Shown here one piece after another: positions 42,367 through 51,274 of a stretch of DNA of 64,000 nt. This DNA is from JACVRN01 sp036389255 (GTDB lineage Bacteria; Acidobacteriota; Blastocatellia; Pyrinomonadales; Pyrinomonadaceae). A program made the position numbers and the translations under genes. Each line of letters starts with the position of its first letter. Position 1 is the first letter of the stretch. The notes beneath the pieces are model-generated. The model saw only the letters and a list, made by a program, of their open reading frames with translations, was not told the origin of the DNA and did not search any database. The stretch is taken from NCBI GenBank assembly GCA_036389255.1, contig DASVQI010000041.1, positions 186,001-250,000 on the forward strand, read 5' to 3'.

Positions 42367-44838
42367 CTAGTAATGCTCGCTTGTCTTCTTCTTCTCTCTC
42401 GTGCCGCGCTTCCTGCGACGGTTCTTCCTTTCATCCACGCCTTTGAGAGAGGCCAGCGGCCAGAGCGTGTGTTCAATGCGAGCCAGACCGGCTTCCACGA
42501 CGGCACGCACGACCTCTTCGGAAGGCTTGTACGCGGGCGCTGCTTCGTCCAGAGGCACCCGGCCATCCGTGTTTACAAGGATTCCCGCCGCAGCGTACTC
42601 GTCGTCAATCTGGCGCTGTGATAACCGGCGCGACGCTTCTCCGCGCGACAGCCTACGGCCCGCGCCGTGATTGACCGAATAGCCGCTACGGCTAGCGCCT
42701 TCCAGAGGGCGCAGAATGTAGCTGTAATCCTTGTTGCTTCCGGGTATCAGAACCGGATGGCCCGTCTCTTCCCAGAAAGTTCCCTTCAATGCCGGATGGC
42801 CCGCAGGGAAAGCGCGCGTAGCGCCTTTGCGATGCACCCAGACATCTCCGAAATCCGGATGCCACTCGCGCTGCACGAGGTTGTGGCTTATCTCGTAAAT
42901 CAAGTCCAAATCTGCGCCGAAGACTTCACGGAAAGCGTCCGCCACCTGCTCGAAGATGACCAGCCGGTTCAGGATGGCGTAGTTTCCGCCAGCCGCCACC
43001 GCGTTCAGATAATCGCGGTAATGACGGGAGTCCGGCGTGAAGTATCCGAGGTCAATATCGGTAATCGCGTCGGGACGCTCTTCTCTGGCCATCTCGAAGT
43101 AGTTCGTCGCAAGACCGTGACCGAAGCCGCGACTTCCCGTGTGAACCTGTAGAAACAGAGCGCCCGACGCTTCCTCGCGCTGCAACTCTATGAAGTGATT
43201 GCCGCCGCCCAGGCTTCCCAACTGGTCAAGCCCTCGCTCGGGTCTGCCTTTGCCTCCCCAAGGAATCTGCCAATCGTCATCAACAGGGATGCGATGGCGC
43301 TCCGCACGGCTGCGGTCGAAGGTAGCGCCGTACTTCTCCACGTAGTACTCCGCGCCGCCGCGCACAAGAGTATTGAACTCGCTCTCAGTGACGCGCCCCA
43401 ACCGGTGACTCTTTCCGCCCGTACCCATCTCAACGCGCTTCATCACGGCGCGATTAAACTCCATCTTCTTCTCAGGCGTAGCCGCCCCCGCATCCACCTC
43501 AGACCGCGCGCTCATCATTCCGCAGTTATGCACGAACACACCTGCGTCAAGCGCAAAATTTCCATACTCGGGAACCGTCAGACAATAAACATCAGCAACT
43601 TCATCTAGGAATTCAACCGAGACGACCTTGTGATTGTACCCGTGCTTCCAACGGCGATGGTTATGAATGCCGAGCCCTCCGGACAGAACTTCTCCACAGG
43701 TTTCGCAGGTCTGCTGTTTGTGCGCTATCTCGGATGACTTCTGACGCCCTGCTGCGCTGGTGTTGTAAGCTTGCAGATATTTCTTTCCCCGCTCGCCATT
43801 GCCGGCAACAGCCTGCTTAAAGTGCTCCTGATTATTAGCCATGTAGGCGAGAATATTTTTTGTCCCGCGCGCGGCAAAATAATCGTGCCCCTCAACCGTC
43901 AAGGCTTTGGCCTTCAAAGCCGCCTTACGTCTGGTTTCAAATTCATCCGAATGAAAGTGTTCGTTCCTCTCAGCAATGGACTTGTGATAGCTCATGTGCT
44001 CTCTATCACCCATGAAGCGCAGATTGGCCGGGCGATTGTCTGACGGCTGGAAGTTGACGTGATGGATTATCGTCTTCTGCCCATCGAAAGAGGGAATCTC
44101 GCCCAACAAGCCGCCGCGCGCCATGACCCAGTGAACCCTTTGATTCGTGCCGGTGGCCGGATGCCTGACCAATACATAGCTTTCTTTATCTACGCGTTTG
44201 TCGAAAGGCATCAGCGAAGTTTGCGGGGTGAGATGTTGTGCCTGTCTGTAGCTGCCTTCGCGCAGCATGAACTCGTGGTCGGGCGTGCAGCGAATCTCCT
44301 GCCCGTTGTCCAACGTAACCTTGACGAGCGGAGCGTTGACGCGAGTTTTCCTGGCAGTAGCTTTGGCTACGACCACTCTATGTTCGGGTGAAAGAGAGTA
44401 AACGTAAATTCCCCCACCCGACTCCGCCAGCTCGCCAATCGGATACGAGCAGCCGTCAACGGTGGGCACAAGCGTATCTGCTGTGAAGCAGCCTATGTCG
44501 TAGCCCACAGGCCCCATGGCGACCGCGCCTGTGTCTACGTTTGTGATGAGGACGCAGCCGACCGGCACGCCGTAGCCGTAATGAGTGTCGGGGGTGATGA
44601 CTACCATCTTGACGCCCGGAAAGCGAGTGGCGTTGACTATCTGGCGATAGAGAATGTCTTCGGCGTCCGCAAGAAGCGTCGGCGTCAAAAACAGTCTCAC
44701 TGGCACATCACGCGTGTCATCGGTTTGCAGGTCGTAATAGCCAAGGCCGTTCCATCTCGCAAGATGTTTCCAGTTGTCTGCGTTATGTAGCTGGCGCGCA
44801 ACCTTCAATGCTTTGGCGTCCCTCTGTTCTTTGCTCAT
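42367..44838 (-). CDS. rtcB: RNA ligase RtcB interrupted by an intein
   Basis: 823 residues encode a 501-residue RtcB host protein and a 322-residue intein (residues 117-438). Splicing would join ...VGYDIG to CGMMSARSEVD, restoring the RtcB metal-binding Cys. Other RtcB features are present: THYGYGVPVG, LGSLGGGNHFIE, HTGSRGFGH, EISHNLVQRE, RKGATRAFPAGHP and SVNHGAGRRLSR with the guanylylated His. RtcB seals 2',3'-cyclic phosphate and 5'-OH RNA ends with Mn2+ and GTP. A basic tail (RRKRGTREKKK) closes it. AAGGA lies 10-14 bases before the ATG. Convergent with topoisomerase IB. Confidence 0.93.
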   Translation of the reverse strand: MSKEQRDAKALKVARQLHNADNWKHLARWNGLGYYDLQTDDTRDVPVRLFLTPTLLADAEDILYRQIVNATRFPGVKMVVITPDTHYGYGVPVGCVLITNVDTGAVAMGPVGYDIGCFTADTLVPTVDGCSYPIGELAESGGGIYVYSLSPEHRVVVAKATARKTRVNAPLVKVTLDNGQEIRCTPDHEFMLREGSYRQAQHLTPQTSLMPFDKRVDKESYVLVRHPATGTNQRVHWVMARGGLLGEIPSFDGQKTIIHHVNFQPSDNRPANLRFMGDREHMSYHKSIAERNEHFHSDEFETRRKAALKAKALTVEGHDYFAARGTKNILAYMANNQEHFKQAVAGNGERGKKYLQAYNTSAAGRQKSSEIAHKQQTCETCGEVLSGGLGIHNHRRWKHGYNHKVVSVEFLDEVADVYCLTVPEYGNFALDAGVFVHNCGMMSARSEVDAGAATPEKKMEFNRAVMKRVEMGTGGKSHRLGRVTESEFNTLVRGGAEYYVEKYGATFDRSRAERHRIPVDDDWQIPWGGKGRPERGLDQLGSLGGGNHFIELQREEASGALFLQVHTGSRGFGHGLATNYFEMAREERPDAITDIDLGYFTPDSRHYRDYLNAVAAGGNYAILNRLVIFEQVADAFREVFGADLDLIYEISHNLVQREWHPDFGDVWVHRKGATRAFPAGHPALKGTFWEETGHPVLIPGSNKDYSYILRPLEGASRSGYSVNHGAGRRLSRGEASRRLSQRQIDDEYAAAGILVNTDGRVPLDEAAPAYKPSEEVVRAVVEAGLARIEHTLWPLASLKGVDERKNRRRKRGTREKKKTSEHY
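43525..44490 (-). mobile_element. Class 1 intein with HNH homing endonuclease, inserted in rtcB
   Basis: 322 residues from Cys1 (CFTADTLVPTVDG, block A) to His321-Asn322, followed by extein Cys. Block B is CTPDHEF with the TxxH motif (about 68-74); blocks F/G are VYCLTVPEYGNFALDAGVFVHN-like (about 302-322). An HNH endonuclease core lies at 141-160 (HHVNFQPSDNRPANL). A zinc-finger-like segment follows at about 262-287 (CETC, then HNH..., H). Base composition is lower in GC than the rtcB flanks, which suggests transfer. All splicing residues are intact, so it should splice, and the endonuclease core is intact too. Confidence 0.93.
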
Positions 44839-44869
44839 CTCGTGTCATCCTTAATTTGTAGTGCCTCTA

Positions 44870-45409
44870 TCATACAACATCATTCCGCAGGGTTAATCCG
44901 AGCGCACGGGTTATCTCCGTCGCCAAATCTTCAACGCTCTTCTCGCCGGTCGCTGAAATGTGCAGTTGTGCAAGCGCGTAGACGGGCCGCCGCTCGTCAA
45001 AGAGTCTCTGCGCCGTCTCTCTATCTTTTGCGAGCGGTCGCGCCTCTTCACCTTCCGTAATCCTCTGCCAGCACAGCTCGAAGGGAGCGTCCAGCCAGAC
45101 CGTGAAGCAATCATGTTCGGCTATGATGGCGCGATTTTCCGGCAGCATCCAAGCGCCGCCGCCGAGCGCTATGACGCGGGCGCGATTCATCTCAAGCACG
45201 ACCCGCAGCGCGCGCCCTTCGGCTTCGCGGAAACTCGCTTCGCCCCCTTCCGCAATCAGCGCGGGCACGCTTCGTCTTTCGCGCTCCGTGATGATGAAGT
45301 CGAGGTCAATCATACGACAGCCGAGGCTGGCGGCGAGCGCCTTCGCGACGCTGGTTTTACCGGCTGCCATGAAACCCGTGATGACTATGCGGCGCTCTTT
45401 ATCGCTCAT
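44870..45409 (-). CDS. aroK: Shikimate kinase
   Basis: 179 residues, P-loop kinase: Walker A GFMAAGKTS (12-20), DLDFIITERERRSV (shikimate-binding Asp), GGEASFREAEGRALR (Arg contacts), ALGGGAWML and the lid RPLAKDRE. Phosphorylates shikimate with ATP, cytoplasmic. Its ATG overlaps the aroA stop (ATGA, 45406-45409), so the two consecutive-pathway enzymes are translationally coupled. Confidence 0.93.
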   Translation of the reverse strand: MSDKERRIVITGFMAAGKTSVAKALAASLGCRMIDLDFIITERERRSVPALIAEGGEASFREAEGRALRVVLEMNRARVIALGGGAWMLPENRAIIAEHDCFTVWLDAPFELCWQRITEGEEARPLAKDRETAQRLFDERRPVYALAQLHISATGEKSVEDLATEITRALGLTLRNDVV

Positions 45410-46749
45410 CTTTCCGTCACCGAATCAAGCAATTCGTAGAACTCAGGGAAAGAGATGGAGACGCACTCCGCGCCATCTATCTCGGAGTCTCCTTCGGCCA
45501 GAAGCGCCGCGATTGAGAAGGCCATGGCGATGCGATGGTCGTCGTGCGCGTTTATCTTTGCGCCGCGAAGGTGTATGCGCTCCGGTATAGTCAAACCGTC
45601 CTCGTGCTCTTCTACGGTTGCGCCCATGGCGCGCAGGTTCTCTACGGTCGCGGCGATTCTATCCGTCTCTTTATGGCGTAGCTCCGAAGCGTCTCGTATC
45701 TCCAAGCCCCCCGTCACCTGCGTTCCCAGCACGGCCAGCATAGGAAGCTCGTCTATCAGTTGCGGGATGAGCGCGCCCCGGAGCAGATTCGAGTCGGGCT
45801 TTGAGGGAGCGAGCCCGGCCCCGCCCAGCACCGTAATATCACCGAAGGGCTCGTCCAGCTCAATCCATCTGCCTTTGCTGTCAGCCGACAGCTCCGAGCG
45901 CACGTCAGCGCCGAGCGAGCGCAAAGTCGAAAGAAAACCGGCGCGTGTGGGATTCAAGCCCGCGCCGCGTATTCTGAGATTCGAGCCGGGCAGAAGGCAC
46001 GCGGCGGCTATGAAGAATGCCGCAGAGGAGATGTCGCCCGGAATGCGAAAGTCACGCGCCCGAAGAAAAGCCGCAGGCTCAAGCGAGATGACTTTGGAAG
46101 ACTCATCAGCTTCCGTTACGCTCTCTGTCACCTGCGCGCCGTACCAGCGAAGCATTCTTTCCGTGTGGTCGCGCGTAGTTCGCCCGCGCGCCTCTATCAC
46201 GCTGGTTCGTTCTTTAGCGTAAAGCCCTGCGAGCAGTACGCAGGATTTGACCTGCGCGCTGGCGACCGGCATCTCGTAAGAGATGGCTTTCAAGGGAACA
46301 CGTCCGGTAATCAAGAGTGGCGCGCGTCCCCCCTGAGATTCTACGCGAGCGCCCATCAGCTCAAGCGGCTCTATGATTCTCTTCATAGGACGCGCGCGCA
46401 GCGATTCATCGCCCGACAGGCTTGCTTCAAAGCTCTGCCCGGCCAGCACTCCCGCGAGCATTCGCATGGTCGAGCCACTGTTGCGGCAGTCTAGCGGTTG
46501 ACGCGGCGCGCGCAGTCCCTCCAGCCCTACGCCTTCAATCCGCAGGACGCCGACCGCTTCCATCTCAGCGCTCACACCTAATCCTTTGAGACAGGCTAGA
46601 GTCGCGGCGCAGTCTTCGCCCGTAGAAAAGTTTTCTATGCGGGACGCGCCTCGCGCCAGCGAAGCCGTAATGGCTGCGCGGTGCGAGATGGCTTTGTCGC
46701 CGGGCAGGCTCAAAGCGCCGACTATTCTTCGCGCCGGTCGGATTCTCAT
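45406..46749 (-). CDS. aroA: 3-phosphoshikimate 1-carboxyvinyltransferase (EPSP synthase)
   Basis: 447 residues from ATG 46747-46749 (MRIRPARRIVGALSLPGDKAISHR); a TTG at 46773 is an alternative. Signature features: LPGDKAISHRA, the LDCRNSGSTMRMLAG phosphoenolpyruvate site, RPMKRIIEPL, and RHKETDRIAA. Class II-like pattern (NSGSTMR). Transfers enolpyruvyl to shikimate-3-phosphate. Upstream of and overlapping aroK. Divergent from the HATPase gene at 46989. Confidence 0.94.
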   Translation of the reverse strand: MRIRPARRIVGALSLPGDKAISHRAAITASLARGASRIENFSTGEDCAATLACLKGLGVSAEMEAVGVLRIEGVGLEGLRAPRQPLDCRNSGSTMRMLAGVLAGQSFEASLSGDESLRARPMKRIIEPLELMGARVESQGGRAPLLITGRVPLKAISYEMPVASAQVKSCVLLAGLYAKERTSVIEARGRTTRDHTERMLRWYGAQVTESVTEADESSKVISLEPAAFLRARDFRIPGDISSAAFFIAAACLLPGSNLRIRGAGLNPTRAGFLSTLRSLGADVRSELSADSKGRWIELDEPFGDITVLGGAGLAPSKPDSNLLRGALIPQLIDELPMLAVLGTQVTGGLEIRDASELRHKETDRIAATVENLRAMGATVEEHEDGLTIPERIHLRGAKINAHDDHRIAMAFSIAALLAEGDSEIDGAECVSISFPEFYELLDSVTER

Positions 46750-46988
46750 AGAGTCAAAAGGATGAAGCCGCAAAGATAAAAGCGCAAGGCGGAAATCGGC
46801 TTCGACTTTCGCCCGATTAATTTCTTCTTTACCTTAAACTGAGCTAATCTATACTTTTCTACCTTCTTGACATGCGGGTGCGGGGCGTGTTACACCGTCG
46901 AACTATTCCGGTTCGCTTATCCGAAGCTTTTTGTTTTGAAGCCCAAGCCCGCCGGAGAAGGGGCGCTTGGAAAGGCCACACTCATCTC

Positions 46989-47402
46989 GTGACCGAAGAG
47001 ACGACTGAACTCGAACTTGAGAGCCGCATCGAATCAATAGCTCATGCCGCCGAAGTGGCAGCAGAGGTGGTACGCCGCTTGGGGCTCGGTGATGAGGCGG
47101 CCTTCGGAGTTGATATGGCCGTGCGCGAGGCCGTCACCAACGCGGTCTTGCACGGCAACCGGCAGGATAAGGCGAAGAAGGTTGATGTTAGCTTTCGCGG
47201 CTCGCCTGAGATGCTTGAGATAACGGTACGCGACCGTGGGACGGGGTTTGATTTAGAGAACGTTCCAGACCCCACAGACCCGCAGAATCTTATGAAGGCT
47301 TCCGGGCGCGGCATTCTTTTCATGCGTACCTTTATGGACGACGTGGAGTATTTGCGTCACCCTGAAGGCGGAACCGTAGTCCGTATGACCAAGAGAAAAT
47401 AG
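46989..47402 (+). CDS. RsbW-like ATP-binding anti-sigma regulatory kinase
   Basis: 137 residues from GTG 46989 (VTEETTELELESRIESI); the frame is open back to 46872 but that leader is basic and unlike the family. GHKL motifs: N-box MAVREAVTNAVLHGN, G1 DRGTGFD, G2 KASGRGILFM. Highly similar over this part to the ATPase half of the receiver fusion at 24274-25143. Likely phosphorylates or binds the STAS protein encoded 32 bases downstream, as in RsbW/RsbV partner switching; no sigma factor gene is adjacent. Confidence 0.83.
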   Translation: MTEETTELELESRIESIAHAAEVAAEVVRRLGLGDEAAFGVDMAVREAVTNAVLHGNRQDKAKKVDVSFRGSPEMLEITVRDRGTGFDLENVPDPTDPQNLMKASGRGILFMRTFMDDVEYLRHPEGGTVVRMTKRK

Positions 47403-47434
47403 GACGAAATTTTATCGGAGGAGATTTTCCCAAA

Positions 47435-47782
47435 ATGGCTGAACTTGATATTAAAGAGCGTCAGGCCGGAGATGTAACCGTTCTGGACATGGATGGAAAG
47501 ATAACGATTGGCGAGGGCTCGGTTGCGCTCAGGAGCGCCATTCGCCGCCTGCTCGAAGAGGGCAAGAAGAAGATTCTACTGAATCTTGCCGGCGTCGGCT
47601 ACATTGATTCGAGCGGCATAGGCGAGCTTGTATCAAGCTTCACGGCCATCAACAAGGAGGGCGGCCAACTGAAGCTACTCAAGCTGACGCAGAAGCTCCA
47701 AGACCTGCTCGCCATCACCAAACTGCTCACGGTATTCGACGTTTACGACAACGAATCCGAAGCACTGAGCAGCTACAAATAG
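47435..47782 (+). CDS. STAS-domain anti-sigma factor antagonist
   Basis: 115 residues; GGAGGAG precedes ATG 47435. STAS fold with VTVLDMDGKITIGEGS, LLNLAGVGYIDSSGIGELV (phosphorylatable Ser59 or Ser60 in DSSG) and a C-terminal LLAITKLLTVFDVYDNE. In the RsbV/SpoIIAA model the dephosphorylated form captures the kinase and frees a sigma factor. Pairs with the ATPase gene just upstream in one operon. Confidence 0.9.
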   Translation: MAELDIKERQAGDVTVLDMDGKITIGEGSVALRSAIRRLLEEGKKKILLNLAGVGYIDSSGIGELVSSFTAINKEGGQLKLLKLTQKLQDLLAITKLLTVFDVYDNESEALSSYK

Positions 47783-47843
47783 GCGGTCAGGTGCGGGTTA
47801 AAGGCTTTTCTGAGACCCGGCACACGATACCCCGCACCCACGT
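47783..47843. repeat. Short degenerate hairpin (R14)
   Basis: Arms GGTGCGGGT (47790-47798) and ACCCCGCACC (47829-47838), words related to R3 (GTCAGGTGC, CCGGCACA). Between the STAS gene and the truncated DUF2062 gene. Confidence 0.55.
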
Positions 47844-48050
47844 ATGTTTCGCAAGACCCTGCGCCGTCTGCTCGCGGTTGATGACCCGCCGGAGCGGACG
47901 GCGCTCGCTTTTTCCATAGCCATCTTCGCAGCCTTTTCACCCTTTCCGGGCCTGCATACCGTACTCACCGCTTTCCTTGCCTTCGTCTTTCGCTTTAACA
48001 GGGTGGCCACGCTCTCTCTGTGGTTTGTTGGCTGGCGGCTTATCCATTAA
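47844..48050 (+). pseudogene. Truncated DUF2062 membrane-protein gene
   Basis: 68 residues, MFRKTLRRLLAVDDPPERTALAFSIAIF... FSPFPGLHTVLTAFLAFVFRFNRVA, matches the N-terminal third of DUF2062 proteins, which normally reach about 150 residues with a VNNPWT motif after the NRVA region. Here the match ends at FNRVATL and is followed by SLWFVGWRLIH and a stop. None of the three forward frames up to the next gene (48224) continues the family, so sequence was probably deleted rather than frameshifted. It might still make a one-helix peptide. No clear ribosome binding site. Confidence 0.55.
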
Positions 48051-48223
48051 CATTATGTCTCTTGAGCAGCAGGCGGAAGCAACGGGAGGGGCATCTCTTA
48101 AAAGAGAATTGACATCTCTATTAATTCCTTTGTTGAAGAAGGGAAGAACGGGTCTTAAGATTTATGCTCCCCCGGCCGAAAACCCGGCCCGCGCTCCAAA
48201 CCCACTGATTTAGAAACTCACTT

Positions 48224-50068
48224 ATGAGAAGAGAATATTCGAGACTGTTTTTAGCACTGCTGCTCTTTACAGGCAGCGCGGCCAACACACTTGCGCAGAA
48301 TACGTCTGCAACACCGGCGGCCGCCCCGCCAACCTCTCAGACGCGTCAGCAGCAGCAGCGCCCGGCGACTGGCTTCGACCTCTCCGAGTACGGCGTGCGC
48401 CTTCAGGCCGAGCCGAGATTGATAGTGATGATGGCGGCGCTGGATGCGGCAGGATTCGACCCAACGCCGCAGGGCGCGGAACCTTCTGCCTTTCGAGCGC
48501 AGGTCAGGCGCGACCTTGCCAATCTGGACGAAGACCTGCGCAGGCGTTTAAGCAGCTTCTACAAGACGAATCAACTCAGAGGAAACGCCACGCCCGCCGA
48601 GCAGGCCGCGCGTTACGTCTCGCTGGCCTATGCTATGGGCGCTGTGCCGGGGCTGGACGTGCCCGCTCGCTCTCTTGACCTTCCTTCGGGCTTACTGGAG
48701 GTTCTGGACTTCGCGCCCCTAGTCAGAGAGTTCTATGCGAAGTCCGGCATAGCCGAGCAGATGCCCTCCTACCTGCGTCTTTATCAAGCCGAAGCGGAGC
48801 GCCTGCGTGCGCCCACGACGGAGATGGTTCGCTCCGCGCTCTCGTACCTGCACACGCGGCCCGTCACCACTACGCTTGAGCGCATCCCAGTTAAGACCCA
48901 ATCGAGCGGAGACAAGAAGGGCAACGAGCAGACACGCTACACGACGCGCGAGCGCGAGCGCCGCTTCTTCATAGTGCCGGATTTGCTGGCCGCGCAGGGC
49001 ACTATAAATTTCCGCGTCATAGGCGAAGACTATTACGCCATCGTTCCGTCCGACACTAACCCGGCCTCTTCGGAGCTTCGACGCGCCTACTTGCAGTACG
49101 TGGCAGACCCGCTCATAGCACGCTTTAACCGTGAAGTGGCCGCGCGCCGCGATGCGCTCAAACAGCTTCTGGACGGCTTGGCGAAGAACGGAAGAAGCGT
49201 GAGCGGGGACGTATTTTACGCGACGGCCCGCTCGCTGGTGGCCGGGACGGACGCGCGACTGAGCGAGGCTCAGAAGCTGGAAGCACTTGCGCGTGACACC
49301 CAGAGAAGGCTGGCCGGAACCAAAGAGACGGCTGCGCGGGACTCAATCGTCAAGGAGGCTCAGGCGGCGCGTGCGGCCATCGCTGACGAGACTGTGGCCC
49401 AGCTTGCGGAAGACTACGAACGCGGCGCTGTCCTGGCCTTCTACTTCGCAGACCAGTTGCGCGGCGTCGAAAGCTCGGGCTTCGACATCTCAAGCTCTCT
49501 GGCCGACATGATAGCTTCGTTCGACGTGACTCGTGAGGCAAAGCGTCTTGAGGAAACGAGCGCGGCGCGCGAGCGTGCCGTCGCGGCGCGAAAGGCCCGC
49601 AGGGGAGAATCAGCAGGCGTGCCCGTTGAAGCAGGAGAAGCGACCCGTCGCACGCTCATAAAGAAGCTGATTGAAGTTGACGACATGCTGCGGTTGAGGA
49701 ATTACGAGGGGGCGGAGGCAAGACTCCGCGCTCTCTTGCAGGAGTATCCGGGCGAGCCGCGCATCTTCTTCGCGCTGGGTGAAGCCGCTACGCAGCAGGC
49801 ACGCGAGACGACGGACGAGCAGCTTCAGGTTGAGAGATTGAATCGCGCTCTCTCGCATTATCGCATGGCGGTCACGGCTTCCACGGCTGAATCTGACCCG
49901 GCGGTGCTTTCGCGCTCGCGCGTCGCTATGGGGCGGATACTGGCTTTTCTGGATCAGACGGAAGAGGCCATGAAGGAGTTCGACGCCGCCATCAAGCTGG
50001 GCCGCGTGCAGGGCGGAGCCTATGACGAAGCCGTCGCGGCCAAGCAAAAACTGGCGCAGCAGCAGTAA
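48224..50068 (+). CDS. Secreted helical/TPR-like protein of unknown function
   Basis: 614 residues; signal peptide about 1-25 (MRREYSRLFLALLLFTGSAA..LAQ), then a Gln/Pro/Thr linker. FDLSEYGVRLQAEPRLIVMMAALDAAGFDP near 50-80 is a recognisable start of a family seen in Acidobacteria-like genomes. The middle is mostly helical with charged segments (about 300-440). The C-terminal ~120 residues carry TPR-like units (RNYEGAEARLRALLQEYPGEPRIFFALGEAA). No catalytic motif seen. Possibly an envelope scaffold. Confidence 0.7.
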   Translation: MRREYSRLFLALLLFTGSAANTLAQNTSATPAAAPPTSQTRQQQQRPATGFDLSEYGVRLQAEPRLIVMMAALDAAGFDPTPQGAEPSAFRAQVRRDLANLDEDLRRRLSSFYKTNQLRGNATPAEQAARYVSLAYAMGAVPGLDVPARSLDLPSGLLEVLDFAPLVREFYAKSGIAEQMPSYLRLYQAEAERLRAPTTEMVRSALSYLHTRPVTTTLERIPVKTQSSGDKKGNEQTRYTTRERERRFFIVPDLLAAQGTINFRVIGEDYYAIVPSDTNPASSELRRAYLQYVADPLIARFNREVAARRDALKQLLDGLAKNGRSVSGDVFYATARSLVAGTDARLSEAQKLEALARDTQRRLAGTKETAARDSIVKEAQAARAAIADETVAQLAEDYERGAVLAFYFADQLRGVESSGFDISSSLADMIASFDVTREAKRLEETSAARERAVAARKARRGESAGVPVEAGEATRRTLIKKLIEVDDMLRLRNYEGAEARLRALLQEYPGEPRIFFALGEAATQQARETTDEQLQVERLNRALSHYRMAVTASTAESDPAVLSRSRVAMGRILAFLDQTEEAMKEFDAAIKLGRVQGGAYDEAVAAKQKLAQQQ

Positions 50069-50082
50069 TAAGAGGAACGGAA

Positions 50083-50169
50083 CCACCGAATCACACAAGA
50101 CAGCACGAAGGAGCTACAAAGCTCCTTCGTGCTGTCTTCTTCTTCGTGTCTCTTCGTGTGATTCGGTGG
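50083..50169. repeat. Intergenic degenerate-word hairpin (R15)
   Basis: Left arm 50083-50115, right arm 50120-50169, perfect near the centre (CAGCACGAAGGAGCT pairs with AGCTCCTTCGTGCTG). The right arm has an extra TTCTTCGTGTCTCTTCG. Shares AGCACGAAG words with R13. It lies between convergent genes and may end both transcripts. Confidence 0.78.
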
Positions 50170-50194
50170 CTTAACTTTTTCCGGCGCTCCTCGT

Positions 50195-51274
50195 TTACAG
50201 CTCCATCAGGTCTTCCAGATTCAGTCCTTCAGGCTTCAGTCCTTCAAGCTTGCGTAACTGCTCAAGCTGCTTCGGGGAAATCTTTATTCTCGGAAGCGTG
50301 ATGGGCCGAACCGTTATAGGCTTTATCTTCCCGACTCCTATGTCTATGGTCGGGAGCTCAATCTTCAAAGGCTCTAACTGAACCCCTAAAGCCTCTGGCG
50401 AGACTGTGAGCGCCCCGGCCTCTCTCTTCTCAGGCGTCACGGTCACGTTCATGGAGTTGCGGTCGCGTATGATTCTCAAGTTCACAGAGCCTTCGTTCTT
50501 GCGATTGATGGTGCGCGAAAGGTCGCCGGAGCTTTCTACCTTTTCACCATCGGCTTCAACAATCACGTCGCCAGCCTTGAGGCCCGCTCGCGCGGCGGGG
50601 CTGTTCTCCCCGACAGAGGTGACAAGCAGTCCGTGGCCGCCTGTGACGCCGAAATAGTCCGCGAGCTGTTTGGTCAAAGACGTCGTGTTGATGCCTATGC
50701 GACGGCTGGCGAAAAATCCTACGGCTCCCTGATTCCTGAAGTCTTCGAGCGCACGACGCGCTTGCTCCGCGCCCTGCTGCTGTGTCGGGTATGACTCAAA
50801 GATGCTTTGATAACCGCTCTTTCGTCGGCCAATCGTGACCGTCACCTCTTGCTCGGCTCCGTTGCGGCTGATGGCGAGTCGCACGCTCTGCTCCGGCGCG
50901 GCCTCACTAATCAATCGTTGCAGCTTGTTATGAGTCGTCACCGGCTCGTTGTCGAACCTCAGGATTACGTCGCCAGCCTTGAGGCCCGCTCGTGCGGCGG
51001 GACTGTCTTCTGCGACACGCGTGACGGCCATGCCGCGCGGCTCGCGCATGTTGTAGCGGCCCATGTTCTCACGCGTTACTTCGGTCGTGGTTACGCCCAG
51101 ATAGTTGCCGCCCTGCGCCGCGAAGTCGAACGAGAAAGGTGTCTCTACGTCTATGGTCGGCGCGCTTGGCGTGACGGGAGTAGCTGGAACGGCCTGCTGC
51201 TGCTGAGCCTGCACGCTGAGGCAGGCTAACAGAAGCAGGGAAGCTGAAAAGAGAAGCGTTCTTTTGGGACTCAT
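50195..51274 (-). CDS. Secreted protein with two PDZ domains
   Basis: 359 residues; GGAGGAAAT ten bases before the ATG. Signal peptide 1-24, Gln/Pro/Thr linker, then PDZ1 (about 57-150: NYLGVTTTEV, MAVTRVAEDSPAARAGLKAGDVILRF) and PDZ2 (about 192-285: RIGINTTSL, LLVTSVGENSPAARAGLKAGDVIVEA). No protease domain is attached. The PDZ cores share the identical SPAARAGLKAGDVI stretch, indicating internal duplication. The C-terminal ~60 residues (IELPTIDIGVGKIKPITVRPITLPRIKI) form a strand-rich Pro/Ile/Thr tail. Probably a periplasmic peptide-binding adaptor. Divergent from a trypsin-like protease gene, a possible partner. Confidence 0.85.
   Translation of the reverse strand: MSPKRTLLFSASLLLLACLSVQAQQQQAVPATPVTPSAPTIDVETPFSFDFAAQGGNYLGVTTTEVTRENMGRYNMREPRGMAVTRVAEDSPAARAGLKAGDVILRFDNEPVTTHNKLQRLISEAAPEQSVRLAISRNGAEQEVTVTIGRRKSGYQSIFESYPTQQQGAEQARRALEDFRNQGAVGFFASRRIGINTTSLTKQLADYFGVTGGHGLLVTSVGENSPAARAGLKAGDVIVEADGEKVESSGDLSRTINRKNEGSVNLRIIRDRNSMNVTVTPEKREAGALTVSPEALGVQLEPLKIELPTIDIGVGKIKPITVRPITLPRIKISPKQLEQLRKLEGLKPEGLNLEDLMEL

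Noticed and set aside
46872..46988. 39-residue extension of the RsbW-like protein
   Set aside because: Basic, family-unlike sequence; length and motifs fit a start at GTG 46989, although this is not certain.
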